Counted from the stretch's first letter, positions 8,665 through 17,485 are shown. The stretch: 64,000 nt of DNA from [Clostridium] citroniae WAL-17108 (GCF_000233455.1 NZ_JH376421.1:248001-312000), one strand, 5' to 3'. Program-made: numbers and translations. The notes: generated by a model not told the origin, from the sequence alone.

Positions 8665-9600
8665 ATGGAACTTGATTTTAATTACTCCTCTGTCGCTTCC
8701 CTGACAGCCGCAGCCCTCCGCAGCGGACTTCCCATCTCCGTCCTGGTCTTAAAGCAGCAGGCCCAGCAGATGGAGCTGCCCGAGGAACATATATATGAAC
8801 AGATGCGGAAAAATTACCAGGTCATGGCGGACTGTATTGAGCCGGGATGCAAACAGGATCTGCGGAGCACCAGCGGGCTTACCGGAGGCAGCGCTTACAA
8901 AATGCGCCAAATATCTGAGAGCGGAAAAAGCCTTACAGGCTCCTTTCTCTCCGGCGCCCTTTACCGTGCCCTGGCGGTTTCTGAGTTAAATGCAGCCATG
9001 GGCCGCATTGTGGCGGCTCCCACGGCCGGCAGCTGCGGCATCCTCCCTGCCGCCCTGCTCACCATGCAGGAGGAGAAGGGATTCTCGGAACGGGACTGTG
9101 TCATGTCCCTTTTTACCGCATCAGCCGTTGGTATGGTCATTGCCAACAATGCCTCCCTGGCAGGCGCCCAGGGCGGATGTCAGGCTGAGTGCGGTTCTGC
9201 GGCTGCCATGGCTGCGGCCGCCATTGTGGAACTGGCAGGCGGCACCCCCGGTATGGTGGAAAACGCCATTGCCATTGCCATCAAGAATATCCTGGGGCTG
9301 GTATGCGATCCCGTGGCAGGACTGGTGGAAATTCCCTGCATCAAGCGCAATGCCTCCGGTGTGGCCGGGGCGTTTGTGGCAGCAGAGCTGGCACTGGCAG
9401 GGATTGAAAGCGCTATCCCGGCAGATGAAGTCATATGGACCATGAAAAAGGTGGGGGATGCCATGTCCTCTACCCTAAAGGAAACCGCAGAGGGAGGCCT
9501 GGCAGCCACCCCCACCGGAAGATGGCTTCATGAGCAGGTTTTTGGCACTGCCAGGGAACCGGGACAGGGATGCGGCAGCTGCGGTGGATGTTCCTCATAA
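8665..9600 (+). CDS. sdaAA: L-serine dehydratase, iron-sulfur dependent, alpha subunit
   Basis: The 311-residue catalytic subunit carries the oxygen-sensitive [4Fe-4S] cluster. Candidate cluster cysteines lie in AGSCGILPA, QAECGSA and LVCDPVAG ... EIPCIKRNA, in the usual order. The start has GAAGGAAGG. It is slightly longer than most family members and ends in a small Cys/Gly tail, GCGSCGGCSS, which may be an extra metal or thiol site or just variation. It is the last gene of the regulator-sdaAB-sdaAA operon, and a long hairpin follows at 9633. The paired subunits support an anaerobic lifestyle. Confidence 0.95.
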   Translation: MELDFNYSSVASLTAAALRSGLPISVLVLKQQAQQMELPEEHIYEQMRKNYQVMADCIEPGCKQDLRSTSGLTGGSAYKMRQISESGKSLTGSFLSGALYRALAVSELNAAMGRIVAAPTAGSCGILPAALLTMQEEKGFSERDCVMSLFTASAVGMVIANNASLAGAQGGCQAECGSAAAMAAAAIVELAGGTPGMVENAIAIAIKNILGLVCDPVAGLVEIPCIKRNASGVAGAFVAAELALAGIESAIPADEVIWTMKKVGDAMSSTLKETAEGGLAATPTGRWLHEQVFGTAREPGQGCGSCGGCSS

Positions 9601-9632
9601 TAAGCAGCATTTTTCATAAAAACCCATGTACA

Positions 9633-9683
9633 ATGCCGCCGGCACATTACAGGTGATACAAATCACCCTTGTGCCGGCGGCAT
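9633..9683. terminator. Long two-tier hairpin between convergent genes
   Basis: A perfect 13-bp stem, ATGCCGCCGGCAC (9633-9645) with its complement at 9671-9683, encloses a second stem GGTGAT/ATCACC (9652-9667). It lies between the ends of sdaAA and the deacetylase gene and probably terminates both. On the plus strand CCTTTTG follows; on the minus strand a TTTTT lies about 25 bases on. Confidence 0.7.
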
Positions 9684-9700
9684 CCTTTTGTCTTCTTCTA

Positions 9701-11041
9701 TTATCTGAATTGGCTGTACTTATGTCCCGGAGCTGCCCCGCCCCTGTAGGATGCCAGCTCACTTACTGTCACAAGCTGGTATCCCCTGGCAGTAAGCTCA
9801 GGTATGAGAACAACTGCGGCGTCTGCCGTGGTGGCATAAATATCGTGCATCAGTATCACATCCCCATCCTTCACCTGGCTTAACACCGTATCAATGGTTC
9901 TCTGCGCATTCCTGTGCTGCCAGTCCCTGGTGTCAATAGACCACATAATGGCCGGCATTCCCATGCTTCCCAGTACAGACAGGGAGTGGGCATCAATATA
10001 ACCGCCCGGAGGACGCATCAGAACCGGTGAAACGCCGCATACTGCCTGGATCTTCTGGTTGGTAGAGCCCACCTGGCTTACGATCCCGTCCGCGCTCAGC
10101 TTGGAAATATACTTGTGGTCATGGGTATGGTTGGCCACCTCACAGCCCTGTTCCACCATGCGCTTGATCACACCGGCATTGGCATTCACATTGGAGCCAA
10201 GCATAAAGAAGGTGGCTCTTGCGCCATTGGCCTCCAGGCTGTCCAGGATCCTGCTGGTAACTGCTGTTCTTGGGCCGTCATCAAAGGTTAGGGCAATCAT
10301 TGGCTTTGAAGGATCTATGGACGACTGGGGAACCACAATATCCGCAGGAAGGCCTGCTCCCTTTGAGGTGATGGATGCGCGGATACCGTCCACACGCAGT
10401 CCTGCGCCTTCCACACCTGCCGCAGCCCCGTTCGCAGCCCAGTCTGTCCAGGAACCATTCTGGTACACCATATAATACAGATCATAATCAGCCGCCAAAC
10501 TGCCTGTCAGTTCCATGCGGATGGACTCCAAAGGCATTACGCCACCGGAACCGCCGGACTCTGCGCCATCCTCGGACCAGTTCAGCCATCCGGAACCGCT
10601 CAGGTTCACCTGATACCGGATTCCGACCTGGGCACCTGCAGGTATATTGATCAGGTTCGCCTTCATGGCGGAAACCCATGTTCCTCCCGGAGCCACGCAC
10701 TGGTGGTTGTCAGCAGTAACCGTACTCCAGCCCTGCTGGACCATAAAGGCGCTGTAGTTGACCTGCAGCGGATCCTGGCCGGTTCCCGCCTGTCCTTCCG
10801 GCTGGGCGGTCTGCTCCTGGGCGGTCTGCTCCTGGCCGGTCTGTTCCTGGCCTTCCGGCTGGACGGTCTGCTCCTGGACGGTCTGTTCCTGGCTGACTAC
10901 CCCGGGGCCTGACTGTTCAGACTGGGCGGATGAGCCCATGCCCATAGTACCGGCCGCAGCGGTAAAACCCTGCATGCTAAAAACAATTCCAGCCGCCAGG
11001 GCAGCGGCCAGAATTTTATGTTTTATTCCAACTTTTCTCAT
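9701..11041 (-). CDS. Secreted polysaccharide deacetylase with ChW-like repeats
   Basis: A 446-residue exported protein. After a signal peptide come a Gln/Glu/Thr repeat linker (about residues 45-90, units like QEQTA and QPEGQ) and two or three tryptophan-containing repeats of clostridial hydrophobic (ChW) type (GTWVSAMKA, GWLNWS, SWTDWA). The NodB deacetylase domain (about 245-435) follows, with TFDDGP, NHTHDHKY, RPPGGYID, DTRDW and LMHDI, so the metal and catalytic residues are present. It probably removes N-acetyl groups from peptidoglycan or another surface glycan. The linker is encoded by 15-bp repeats near 10795-10905 and should be length-variable. The HD-hydrolase gene ends only 11 bases upstream. 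Confidence 0.88.
   Translation of the reverse strand: MRKVGIKHKILAAALAAGIVFSMQGFTAAAGTMGMGSSAQSEQSGPGVVSQEQTVQEQTVQPEGQEQTGQEQTAQEQTAQPEGQAGTGQDPLQVNYSAFMVQQGWSTVTADNHQCVAPGGTWVSAMKANLINIPAGAQVGIRYQVNLSGSGWLNWSEDGAESGGSGGVMPLESIRMELTGSLAADYDLYYMVYQNGSWTDWAANGAAAGVEGAGLRVDGIRASITSKGAGLPADIVVPQSSIDPSKPMIALTFDDGPRTAVTSRILDSLEANGARATFFMLGSNVNANAGVIKRMVEQGCEVANHTHDHKYISKLSADGIVSQVGSTNQKIQAVCGVSPVLMRPPGGYIDAHSLSVLGSMGMPAIMWSIDTRDWQHRNAQRTIDTVLSQVKDGDVILMHDIYATTADAAVVLIPELTARGYQLVTVSELASYRGGAAPGHKYSQFR
10795..10905 (-). repeat. Tandem 15-bp coding repeats in the deacetylase linker
   Basis: Degenerate 15-bp units such as CTGCTCCTGGGCGGT encode QEQTA/QEQTV/QEQTG pentapeptides. Near-identical neighbouring units suggest slippage-driven length change. 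Confidence 0.7.
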
Positions 11042-11052
11042 TCACAATCTCC

Positions 11053-11631
11053 TTAGCTGTTATAATTATGGGGAAATTCTTCCCCGGACAGGCACATGTC
11101 CGGGCCAAATACATTTCTGCAAAGCATGATATACTCCTGATAATACACATGCTCCTCCAGTTCTTTTAATGCGCGGGCAATTCCCCAGTAGTACCACGCA
11201 TGTTTCTTTTTATCCTTCTCATTAAATCTCTGCCATATGGCATCCCCCACCACCAGATAATCCCTGGCCGTGCTTCGCATATTGCTGAGCTTGTCCCCCA
11301 ATGCCAAGATCTTAATATCCCTGGACGCAGTGCTCAGGTGCCGGACCGTATACCCCTTGCGCTCCTGCCAGGTTTTTCTCTTATCTTCGCTTTCATCCAT
11401 CACCAGGCAGGCTACTCTGGCTCCAAAGGCTTCCTCCAGTTCTCCTTTGGTAACCCCTGCATCCTCCATAACATCATGCAGCAACGCGGCTGCAATCATC
11501 TCCTCATCATCCGTAAATGCGGATACAATCACTGCTGTTTCCAATGGGTGGGTAATATAAGGAATGTCCGTTCCCTTCCTGAATACACCCCTGTGTGCCT
11601 TTTCGGCAAATGCAGCTGCTTCTCCTATCAT
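11053..11631 (-). CDS. HD-domain phosphohydrolase, SpoT/MESH1-like
   Basis: A 192-residue cytoplasmic protein with the HD fold of (p)ppGpp hydrolases. It has AHRGVFRKGTDIPYITHPLE near the start, AALLHDVMEDAG (HD metal pair) and LGDKLSNMRS, matching the hydrolase half of RelA/SpoT. No synthetase domain is present, so it resembles a small alarmone hydrolase; related nucleotides are possible substrates. The start at 11631 is chosen because AAAAGGAG lies 8 bases before it; an ATG 54 bases upstream has only a weak site. A perfect 10-bp inverted repeat (11671-11700) lies upstream and could be its operator. Confidence 0.82.
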   Translation of the reverse strand: MIGEAAAFAEKAHRGVFRKGTDIPYITHPLETAVIVSAFTDDEEMIAAALLHDVMEDAGVTKGELEEAFGARVACLVMDESEDKRKTWQERKGYTVRHLSTASRDIKILALGDKLSNMRSTARDYLVVGDAIWQRFNEKDKKKHAWYYWGIARALKELEEHVYYQEYIMLCRNVFGPDMCLSGEEFPHNYNS

Positions 11632-11670
11632 GGGTTCTGCTCCTTTTGTGACGGCATAATTTATTTTGCT

Positions 11671-11700
11671 GTACATGTCCCACACCCGCAGGACATGTAC
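11671..11700. promoter_or_regulatory. Operator-like perfect inverted repeat
   Basis: GTACATGTCC and GGACATGTAC are separated by 10 bases, giving a 30-bp dyad in the divergent region between the HD hydrolase and the membrane protein at 11841. GC content and arm length fit a dimeric repressor site; no T run follows, so a terminator is unlikely. Confidence 0.45.
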
Positions 11701-11840
11701 CTATCATACCATAATTAAACCGTATTTTGAAGAGTGTTGTGTAATCTTTGGCATTTTCCAACTTCACCTTGTAAGAAAAGACATTTTCTGCTATGCTATA
11801 AAAGTATTTTTCAGGTGCCTATACAACAAGGAGGATTTTT

Positions 11841-13010
11841 ATGACTCGTCATTCATCATATTCAGCGCCCCGAAGCGAGCGCCCATCCGGCTCCTACGGT
11901 GGACAGCGGGGCCGCGGCAGCAAGCGCAACACTTATAATAAACGTTCCTGGAAGGACAACAAGACCCTTTTTACCCTGGTCTGCTTCATACTTCCTTTTA
12001 TCGCCATAAACCTGATCATCCTGTTTCTTGCAGTCTCAACGCCCAAGATCGACTACACCATATCGGATACCCAAGATTACAAGACAGTGGATCTAAGCAT
12101 CAAGATCCGCTCCCTGCTTCCCTTGAAGGAGATGACCGTGACCCTTGAGACAAAACCTGTGGAGCTGGTTAAGGAAAAGGGCGTATATAAAACCACACTG
12201 GAGGATAACGGAACCCTGGAGATACAGGTGACCGGGTGGAACGGGATGACAAAACGCGCTTATGAGCACATTGCCACCCTGGATGACGCGCCGCCTTCCA
12301 TTGACGAAGATGATTATGTGATGGAGGACGGGCAGCTGACCGTAATTGCCAGCGACAGCCAGTCCGGCGTCAACTATGACGCCGCCTACGCAGTGGATGA
12401 AAAGGAAGAAACCATCAAGCCCGTGAGCATTAATAAGGACACGGGCGAGATAACCTTTGCCATGGACACCTCCTCCCTGACTGTGTACATAGAGGATTTT
12501 GCCGGCAACACATTTAAAGCTTCTTTTACAAACCGCACCGAGGGCATTGACACAAGCAGCCGCGATTCCAAGTTCCCATCGGACGGCACCAACGGCACCA
12601 ATGGCAACGGAAGCTCTTCCGATTCCAATACGAACAGCTCCAGCACCAAGGAGACCACCAAAGCCAAAGAAACTACCAAAGCGACAAAGGCAACTGAAAA
12701 AGCAAAAGAGACCACCAAAGCAACAAAGGCAACTGAGAAAGCCAAGGAGACCACCAAGGCGACAAAAGCAACTGAGAAAGCCACACAGGCAACCAAGGCC
12801 ACAAGCGCTGCCAATGCCACAAAAGCGACTGAGGCGTCAAAGCCTGCCGAGTCCACTACCGCTCCTGCCACATCTCCCACCACCGCTCCTACCACCCCGG
12901 TGGTACCGGGTCCCGGTGAGAGCAGTTCCCCGACACAGTCTCCCACACAGGCTTCCCAGGCAGTGCCCGGTGGTGACTCCAATGATGTCACCATTGTGCC
13001 CATTACCTGA
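11841..13010 (+). CDS. Single-pass membrane protein with Lys/Thr/Ala repeat tail
   Basis: A 389-residue protein of unknown function with AAGGAGG before its start. Residues 1-45 are basic and cytoplasmic, with many Arg, Ser and Gly. One transmembrane helix follows (about 50-70, FTLVCFILPFIAINLIILFL). The outer part (about 75-225) looks like two Ig-like or cadherin-like beta modules, with DDAPPSIDEDDYV and YIEDFAGNTF. A long low-complexity stalk (about 240-389) comes next, first Ser/Asn, then 13-residue repeats of ETTKATKATEKAK type, then Pro/Thr/Ser. This suggests a wall-spanning surface protein; no LPXTG is seen at the end. A clear terminator follows. Confidence 0.75.
   Translation: MTRHSSYSAPRSERPSGSYGGQRGRGSKRNTYNKRSWKDNKTLFTLVCFILPFIAINLIILFLAVSTPKIDYTISDTQDYKTVDLSIKIRSLLPLKEMTVTLETKPVELVKEKGVYKTTLEDNGTLEIQVTGWNGMTKRAYEHIATLDDAPPSIDEDDYVMEDGQLTVIASDSQSGVNYDAAYAVDEKEETIKPVSINKDTGEITFAMDTSSLTVYIEDFAGNTFKASFTNRTEGIDTSSRDSKFPSDGTNGTNGNGSSSDSNTNSSSTKETTKAKETTKATKATEKAKETTKATKATEKAKETTKATKATEKATQATKATSAANATKATEASKPAESTTAPATSPTTAPTTPVVPGPGESSSPTQSPTQASQAVPGGDSNDVTIVPIT
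12650..12790 (+). repeat. 39-bp tandem coding repeat
   Basis: About three and a half copies of a 39-bp unit encode ETTKATKATEKAK-like peptides within the stalk of the surface protein. Copies differ mostly at third positions, so the repeat is kept at protein level. Confidence 0.75.
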
Positions 13011-13033
13011 TATAAAAACCTTATAAATGCAAG

Positions 13034-13073
13034 AAGGCCATGGACTTCTCCCGGAGGGAGCCATGGCCTTTTT
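13034..13073 (+). terminator. Intrinsic terminator
   Basis: AAGGCCATGG pairs with CCATGGCCTT around a 20-base inner region and is followed by TTTTTATAT, 24 bases after the stop at 13010. Confidence 0.85.
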
Positions 13074-13137
13074 ATATTATATTGTGATATTACATATGAT
13101 CTCCGTTCCATTTCCTTTATCTATGTTCTCCGCCCTA

Positions 13138-14154
13138 CTATTCCCCGTCATCCCCGGCTTCCATGATGGCATCGATAATATCCACGTACTCAGAGCAGTA
13201 TTTTTCATACATGGGGGCTGCTGCCTCCTGGAACCTGGCCTTTTCCTCAGGTGAAAGTTCGGTCACGATACAGCCTGCTTTTCGTACAATGCTCTCCGAA
13301 ACCTTTTCCCGCGCTGCCCACAGCTGGCGCTCATATTGAGCTGATTCCTGGGCGCACTCCCTGATGATATCCTGATATTCCGGTGAAAGCTTATCCCATG
13401 TGGGCTGAGCCGCCAGCTGGAGTTCAGGCACTCTGGTATGCTCATCCAGGGTAAAATACCTGGCCACCTCATAATGCCTGGTGGATTCATAGGAAGGCCA
13501 GTTGTTCTCAGCCCCATCGATTTTACCGGTCTGAAGTCCGGAGTACACATCCCCGAATGCAGTAGGTACCGGTGTCGCCCCAAGGGCTTCTATGGTATCC
13601 ATCATCAACTCCGATTCCTGGACACGGATATTAAGCCCTCTCATGTCCTCCAGTGTTTCAATGGGACGGCCGGTATTATAGAAACTTCTGGCACCGGCAT
13701 CATACCAGGACAGCGCCACCAGATTGGAGCCGTCAAAGGAATTCATAAAATCATCGCCGATAGGTCCCTCCAATACCCTCCACATGTGTTCCCGCCCCGT
13801 GTACAGATACGGCATCTGGAGAACATTGAGCTTGGGCACAAACTCTGCCAATGGCGAAAGGGAGACACGCGCGAAATCAACGCCGCCAAACTGCAGCTGC
13901 TCGATTACTGTCTTTTCATCTCCCAGCACAGCCTCTGCATTGACCTGGATCTCGATCCTTCCCCCGGTCCTTTCCCTGACCAGTTCCGCGAACTTATACG
14001 CCCCCTGGGTGGTAGGATAGTCCTCTGCCTGATTCTCAGCATAGGTCAGGACAAACTCCGGCGCCTGGGACTGGGCCTTGCCCTTCCCGCTGCTGCAGGC
14101 AGTCACCGCAGCTGCCAATACACACAGCACACCAAACAACACGTTACCTTTCAA
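13138..14154 (-). CDS. TRAP transporter solute-binding protein (DctP family), orphan copy
   Basis: A 338-residue lipoprotein (signal then VTACSSG) of the DctP family, which captures small carboxylates or sugar acids outside the membrane. Motifs include the N-terminal PTTQGAYKFAELV, the LRVRVQESELM-like ligand segment at NIRVQESELM, and DVYSGLQTGKIDGAENNWPSY. The start at 14154 is a TTG preceded at 8 bases by AGGAGGG. It lies downstream of the DctM gene of the adjacent TRAP operon but beyond that operon's terminator, and it may have its own promoter (14263-14291). No membrane subunits of its own are present, so it may feed the neighbouring DctQM. Confidence 0.88.
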   Translation of the reverse strand: MKGNVLFGVLCVLAAAVTACSSGKGKAQSQAPEFVLTYAENQAEDYPTTQGAYKFAELVRERTGGRIEIQVNAEAVLGDEKTVIEQLQFGGVDFARVSLSPLAEFVPKLNVLQMPYLYTGREHMWRVLEGPIGDDFMNSFDGSNLVALSWYDAGARSFYNTGRPIETLEDMRGLNIRVQESELMMDTIEALGATPVPTAFGDVYSGLQTGKIDGAENNWPSYESTRHYEVARYFTLDEHTRVPELQLAAQPTWDKLSPEYQDIIRECAQESAQYERQLWAAREKVSESIVRKAGCIVTELSPEEKARFQEAAAPMYEKYCSEYVDIIDAIMEAGDDGE

Positions 14155-14262
14155 ACACTCACCCTCCTTGCCTTACCCTGCCTGACATCTATTATAGATA
14201 ATGCCCTTATTATAAATATAACCTTTTGTACAAATATCACTCAGTCCGTTTCCTATCATATC

Positions 14263-14291
14263 ATATTTGTCCATATAATTATACCTGTCAA
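14263..14291 (-). promoter_or_regulatory. Possible promoter of the orphan DctP gene
   Basis: A perfect TTGACA (14286-14291, minus strand) lies 17 bases from AAATAT (14263-14268), about 110 bases before the TTG start. The -10 box is weak. Confidence 0.35.
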
Positions 14292-14330
14292 TTGATGGAG
14301 CGTGAAGATACAGATACTGTTCGTGTATAA

Positions 14331-14368
14331 AAATATTTCCAGCCAAATTCAAATGGCTGGAGATATTT
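14331..14368 (-). terminator. Hairpin terminating the TRAP operon
   Basis: AAATATTTCCAGCCA and TGGCTGGAGATATTT form a 15-bp stem with one mismatch, 32 bases after the DctM stop. The A/T flanks give a moderate T stretch. Confidence 0.7.
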
Positions 14369-14400
14369 CATAATCTTATTGATACTCTCGCTATGTACCC

Positions 14401-15705
14401 TTACTTAGCCATACCGCCCAGAACATTAGGCAGCCACATGCTGACAGCCGGTATAAAAGTAATCAAAAGCAGTGTGATAATCATGCACAGGTAAAATGGA
14501 AGAGTAGCCTTAACCACACGCTCCATGGGCACCTTAGCCACAGCGGAACCGATAAAAAGTACTGCTCCTACAGGAGGTGTCAGAAGGCCGATACCGCAGT
14601 TAAGCACCACCATAATACCGAACTGGATAGGATCCAGGCCAATGGAGGTTGCGATAGGAAGCAGGATAGGCGTTGCGATCAGAATAATGGGCGCCATATC
14701 CATGATGCATCCCAGGACCAACAGGATCAGGTTCAGCAGCAGGGCCAGAATGATCGGGTTGTTGGTAACACCTGTGATCGCACTGGCAGCCAGAACCGGC
14801 ACATGCAGCTGGGTCAGACAAAATCCGAAGATACTGGAGGTTGCGATCAGGATCATAACGATGGACAAGGTATCCACACAGTCCCCAAGGACTCTCCATA
14901 CACCCTTCCAGTCAAGTCCCCTGTAAACAAATACGCTGACGATCAGGCTGTAGATAACAGCGACCGCGGCAGACTCCGTTGCTGTAAACACACCGCCCAC
15001 AACGCCGAACACAACGATCAGCACAGCGGCCAGAGCCCAGAAGGACACGCTCAGCTGTTTGATAAGATTGATAATGCTGAACTTCTCCCCCTTGGGATAA
15101 TTGCGCTTAACAGAGATGATATAGGAGCCGATCATCAGTGAAACAGCCAGAAGTGCTCCCGGAATATATCCTGCAAGGAAAAGGCTTCCCACGGAAATGC
15201 CTCCAGCCGTGGTTGCGTAGATAACCATGTTGTGGCTTGGGGGAACCAGAAGACCCTCGCATGAGGATGTGATCGTAACAGCGGTTGAAAAGTCATCATC
15301 ATATCCCTGATCTACCATCATAGGAATAAGGATGGAACCCAGGGAAGCCGTATCCGCCGCTGCAGACCCGGAAATACCTCCGAAGAAATAGGAGGCAACA
15401 ATATTGACCATTGCCATGCCGCCGCGCATCCAGCCAACACATGCATTAGCCAAAGCGATCAGCTTTTCGGAAATTCCTCCGGATCCCATAAGGCAGCCCA
15501 TGGTAATAAAGAAGGGAACTGCCATAAGGCTGAAGGAGCTGATGCCTTTTACCATCTGCTGGCAGATAGTTGTCAGGTTATGCCCCTGATACAGAAGGCA
15601 GAACACAGAAGACAGCGCAACCGCATAAGCGATGGGGAAACGCAGAAATACCATCAGGAAGAAACTTCCTAGCAAAATCAGAATTGCCATACTGTTTGCA
15701 TCCAT
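14401..15705 (-). CDS. dctM: TRAP transporter large permease subunit, DctM
   Basis: A 434-residue integral membrane protein with about twelve to thirteen helices, the subunit that moves solute using the sodium gradient. Family features are the N-terminal FFLMVFLRFPIAYA, FGGISGSAAADTASLGSILIPMM, and the C-terminal GLLTPPVGAVLFIGSAV. The start codon overlaps the DctQ stop by one base (TAATG), a sign of translational coupling. It is the last gene of the DctP-DctQ-DctM operon. Confidence 0.94.
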   Translation of the reverse strand: MDANSMAILILLGSFFLMVFLRFPIAYAVALSSVFCLLYQGHNLTTICQQMVKGISSFSLMAVPFFITMGCLMGSGGISEKLIALANACVGWMRGGMAMVNIVASYFFGGISGSAAADTASLGSILIPMMVDQGYDDDFSTAVTITSSCEGLLVPPSHNMVIYATTAGGISVGSLFLAGYIPGALLAVSLMIGSYIISVKRNYPKGEKFSIINLIKQLSVSFWALAAVLIVVFGVVGGVFTATESAAVAVIYSLIVSVFVYRGLDWKGVWRVLGDCVDTLSIVMILIATSSIFGFCLTQLHVPVLAASAITGVTNNPIILALLLNLILLVLGCIMDMAPIILIATPILLPIATSIGLDPIQFGIMVVLNCGIGLLTPPVGAVLFIGSAVAKVPMERVVKATLPFYLCMIITLLLITFIPAVSMWLPNVLGGMAK

Positions 15706-16229
15706 TATTCCATTCCCTCCTTTACAAAAAATCCCTTTACATGATTATACAAAGCCTCTATCTCAAAAACCAGCATTGCCACACCGGCTAAAGGTACCGG
15801 GAAATACATCCAGAAGCGTGAGAGCTTGGGCATACTTACGTAAGTCCCCTTGGAACCGATTCCCGTAGCATACTTCCAGCCCACGGTGATCATGATGAGC
15901 GCAAGTGCAAGCACTGCCAGATCGGCAATGATATCCAGGCTTTTCACAACCTTTGCAGGCAGATACTGGTCAAATGCTGTCATGCGGATGTGTGCCCCTC
16001 TTCTGATCGCAAGGGCGGCAGAAAGCACCGCCATATAGGACATACAGGTAAGGACCACTTCCTCGCTCCATGCCGGGTCAGGAATAAACGGTATGTATCT
16101 TCCTGCAACCGCCATACTTGTGATAAGGATATCCACTACCAGAAGCACCTTGCAGAGAAACATCACGGCTTGGTATGTCATGTCATATGCAGGTTTGATT
16201 CTGTCAATCTTTTGAAATATTGATGGCAT
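15705..16229 (-). CDS. dctQ: TRAP transporter small permease subunit, DctQ
   Basis: A 174-residue membrane protein with four predicted helices, the small TRAP subunit that joins the binding protein to DctM. It has the usual EEVVLTCMSYMAVLSAALAIRRGAHI segment linking helices two and three. The start at 16229 has AAAGGGG at a good distance; an ATG 60 bases upstream has no site and would add a non-conserved Arg/Cys segment. It lies 73 bases after DctP and overlaps DctM by one base. Confidence 0.92.
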   Translation of the reverse strand: MPSIFQKIDRIKPAYDMTYQAVMFLCKVLLVVDILITSMAVAGRYIPFIPDPAWSEEVVLTCMSYMAVLSAALAIRRGAHIRMTAFDQYLPAKVVKSLDIIADLAVLALALIMITVGWKYATGIGSKGTYVSMPKLSRFWMYFPVPLAGVAMLVFEIEALYNHVKGFFVKEGME

Positions 16230-16302
16230 ATTGATTCCCCTTTCAATAACACAGGCACAGAGTGGTCTCACTTTCCCTGTGCCTGTCATGGTTGCCGTTT
16301 AA

Positions 16303-17412
16303 TTATTTGTTCATGTCAAGAAGCTGCTGATACAGCTCAGCCTGATCCTTTGTGGAAGACTCAATAATATCCTTACAAGCATCCTGCCATGGTTTGATAT
16401 CAGGAACTTCAACTACATTGATTCCATCAGCCTTTAACTCATCAAGCACTTTATTCTCAGCTTCCTCAGAAATGGTTCTGTTAAACTCAGATGCAACCTT
16501 ACCTGCTTCCATCAGGATATTCTGCTGCGCCTCTGTCAGCTTATCCCATGCCTCATCCGTGATGATCACCTGGATGGCGCCAAGTGTATGTCCGTCAAGG
16601 ATCAGGTTTGGAGCAACCTCCTGGAATGCATTGGACTTATAGTTAGCGATTGGCTGCTCAGCACCGTCAACAACACCGGTCTGAAGCGCGGAGTACAGTT
16701 CGTTAAAGGATACAACCGTTGGGCTTGCACCAAGTCCGTTAACCATACCGTTCATGATCGGGTCGTTGGACACACGTAACTTCATTCCCTTCAGATCCTC
16801 TAAGCCATTTACTTCCTTAACTGTGAAGAAGTGACGGAAACCTTCCTCGCCATAGAACAGACCTCTTACGCCCAGTCCATTGTCGTGGGGTTCCATGAGG
16901 AATTCAGGAGCCAGATCACTGTCTGCAAAATTCCAGAAATGGTCACGGTTGGCAAATGTATAAGGTATGGACAGAAGTACGGATTTCTCAGCACCATAGC
17001 TTGTAAGGGCAAATGCGGAGATACGTGAAATATCAATGGTTCCGCCGCCGCCCAGCATGGTATCCAGAACATCATTCTCAGAACCAAGAACACCGCTGGC
17101 CTGAAGATCGATCTTAATCTTACCGCCGGACAATTCCTCAACGGTCTCTTTAAATTTGCTGTCTGTCTGGCCTACAATGGTATCCAGGGGGTTAACCTCT
17201 GCCATTACCAGGGTGATCTCAGGCATATCGCTTGTATCAGCTGCTGCCTCAGTTGTTGCATCTGCATCTTTGTTCTCAGCCGCGGTTGTGGCTGCCTCAG
17301 TTGCAGCTGCTGCAGTTGTGGTTGGTGCATCCGGGGTCTTCAGACCGCAGCCTGCCAGGGAACCAGCTACCATTACTGCACACATTGTTGCGCTAATCCA
17401 TCTTTTTTTCAT
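16303..17412 (-). CDS. dctP: TRAP transporter solute-binding protein, DctP
   Basis: A 369-residue lipoprotein (LAGCGLK lipobox) with a Thr/Ala/Glu-rich linker (about residues 25-65) and then the DctP fold. Motifs include the ligand segment KLRVSNDPIM, preceded by DLKGM, and ELYSALQTGVVDGAEQPIANY. It heads the DctPQM operon and follows the two-component system, which probably controls it. The upstream promoter has a perfect -10 box. The substrate is probably a carboxylate or sugar acid but cannot be fixed from the sequence. Confidence 0.93.
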   Translation of the reverse strand: MKKRWISATMCAVMVAGSLAGCGLKTPDAPTTTAAAATEAATTAAENKDADATTEAAADTSDMPEITLVMAEVNPLDTIVGQTDSKFKETVEELSGGKIKIDLQASGVLGSENDVLDTMLGGGGTIDISRISAFALTSYGAEKSVLLSIPYTFANRDHFWNFADSDLAPEFLMEPHDNGLGVRGLFYGEEGFRHFFTVKEVNGLEDLKGMKLRVSNDPIMNGMVNGLGASPTVVSFNELYSALQTGVVDGAEQPIANYKSNAFQEVAPNLILDGHTLGAIQVIITDEAWDKLTEAQQNILMEAGKVASEFNRTISEEAENKVLDELKADGINVVEVPDIKPWQDACKDIIESSTKDQAELYQQLLDMNK

Positions 17413-17485
17413 GTAACATTTCCTCCTCTTAATACATTCTTTATGCTTTTTCAGAAAAGTTTTACGTTTTCTTAACGCTAATTAA

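Noticed and set aside
12386..13111. A 241-residue frame opposite the surface-protein stalk, rich in Val and Ala
   Set aside because: It is the reverse reading of the KAT repeats; repeats of this kind stay open on the other strand by chance.
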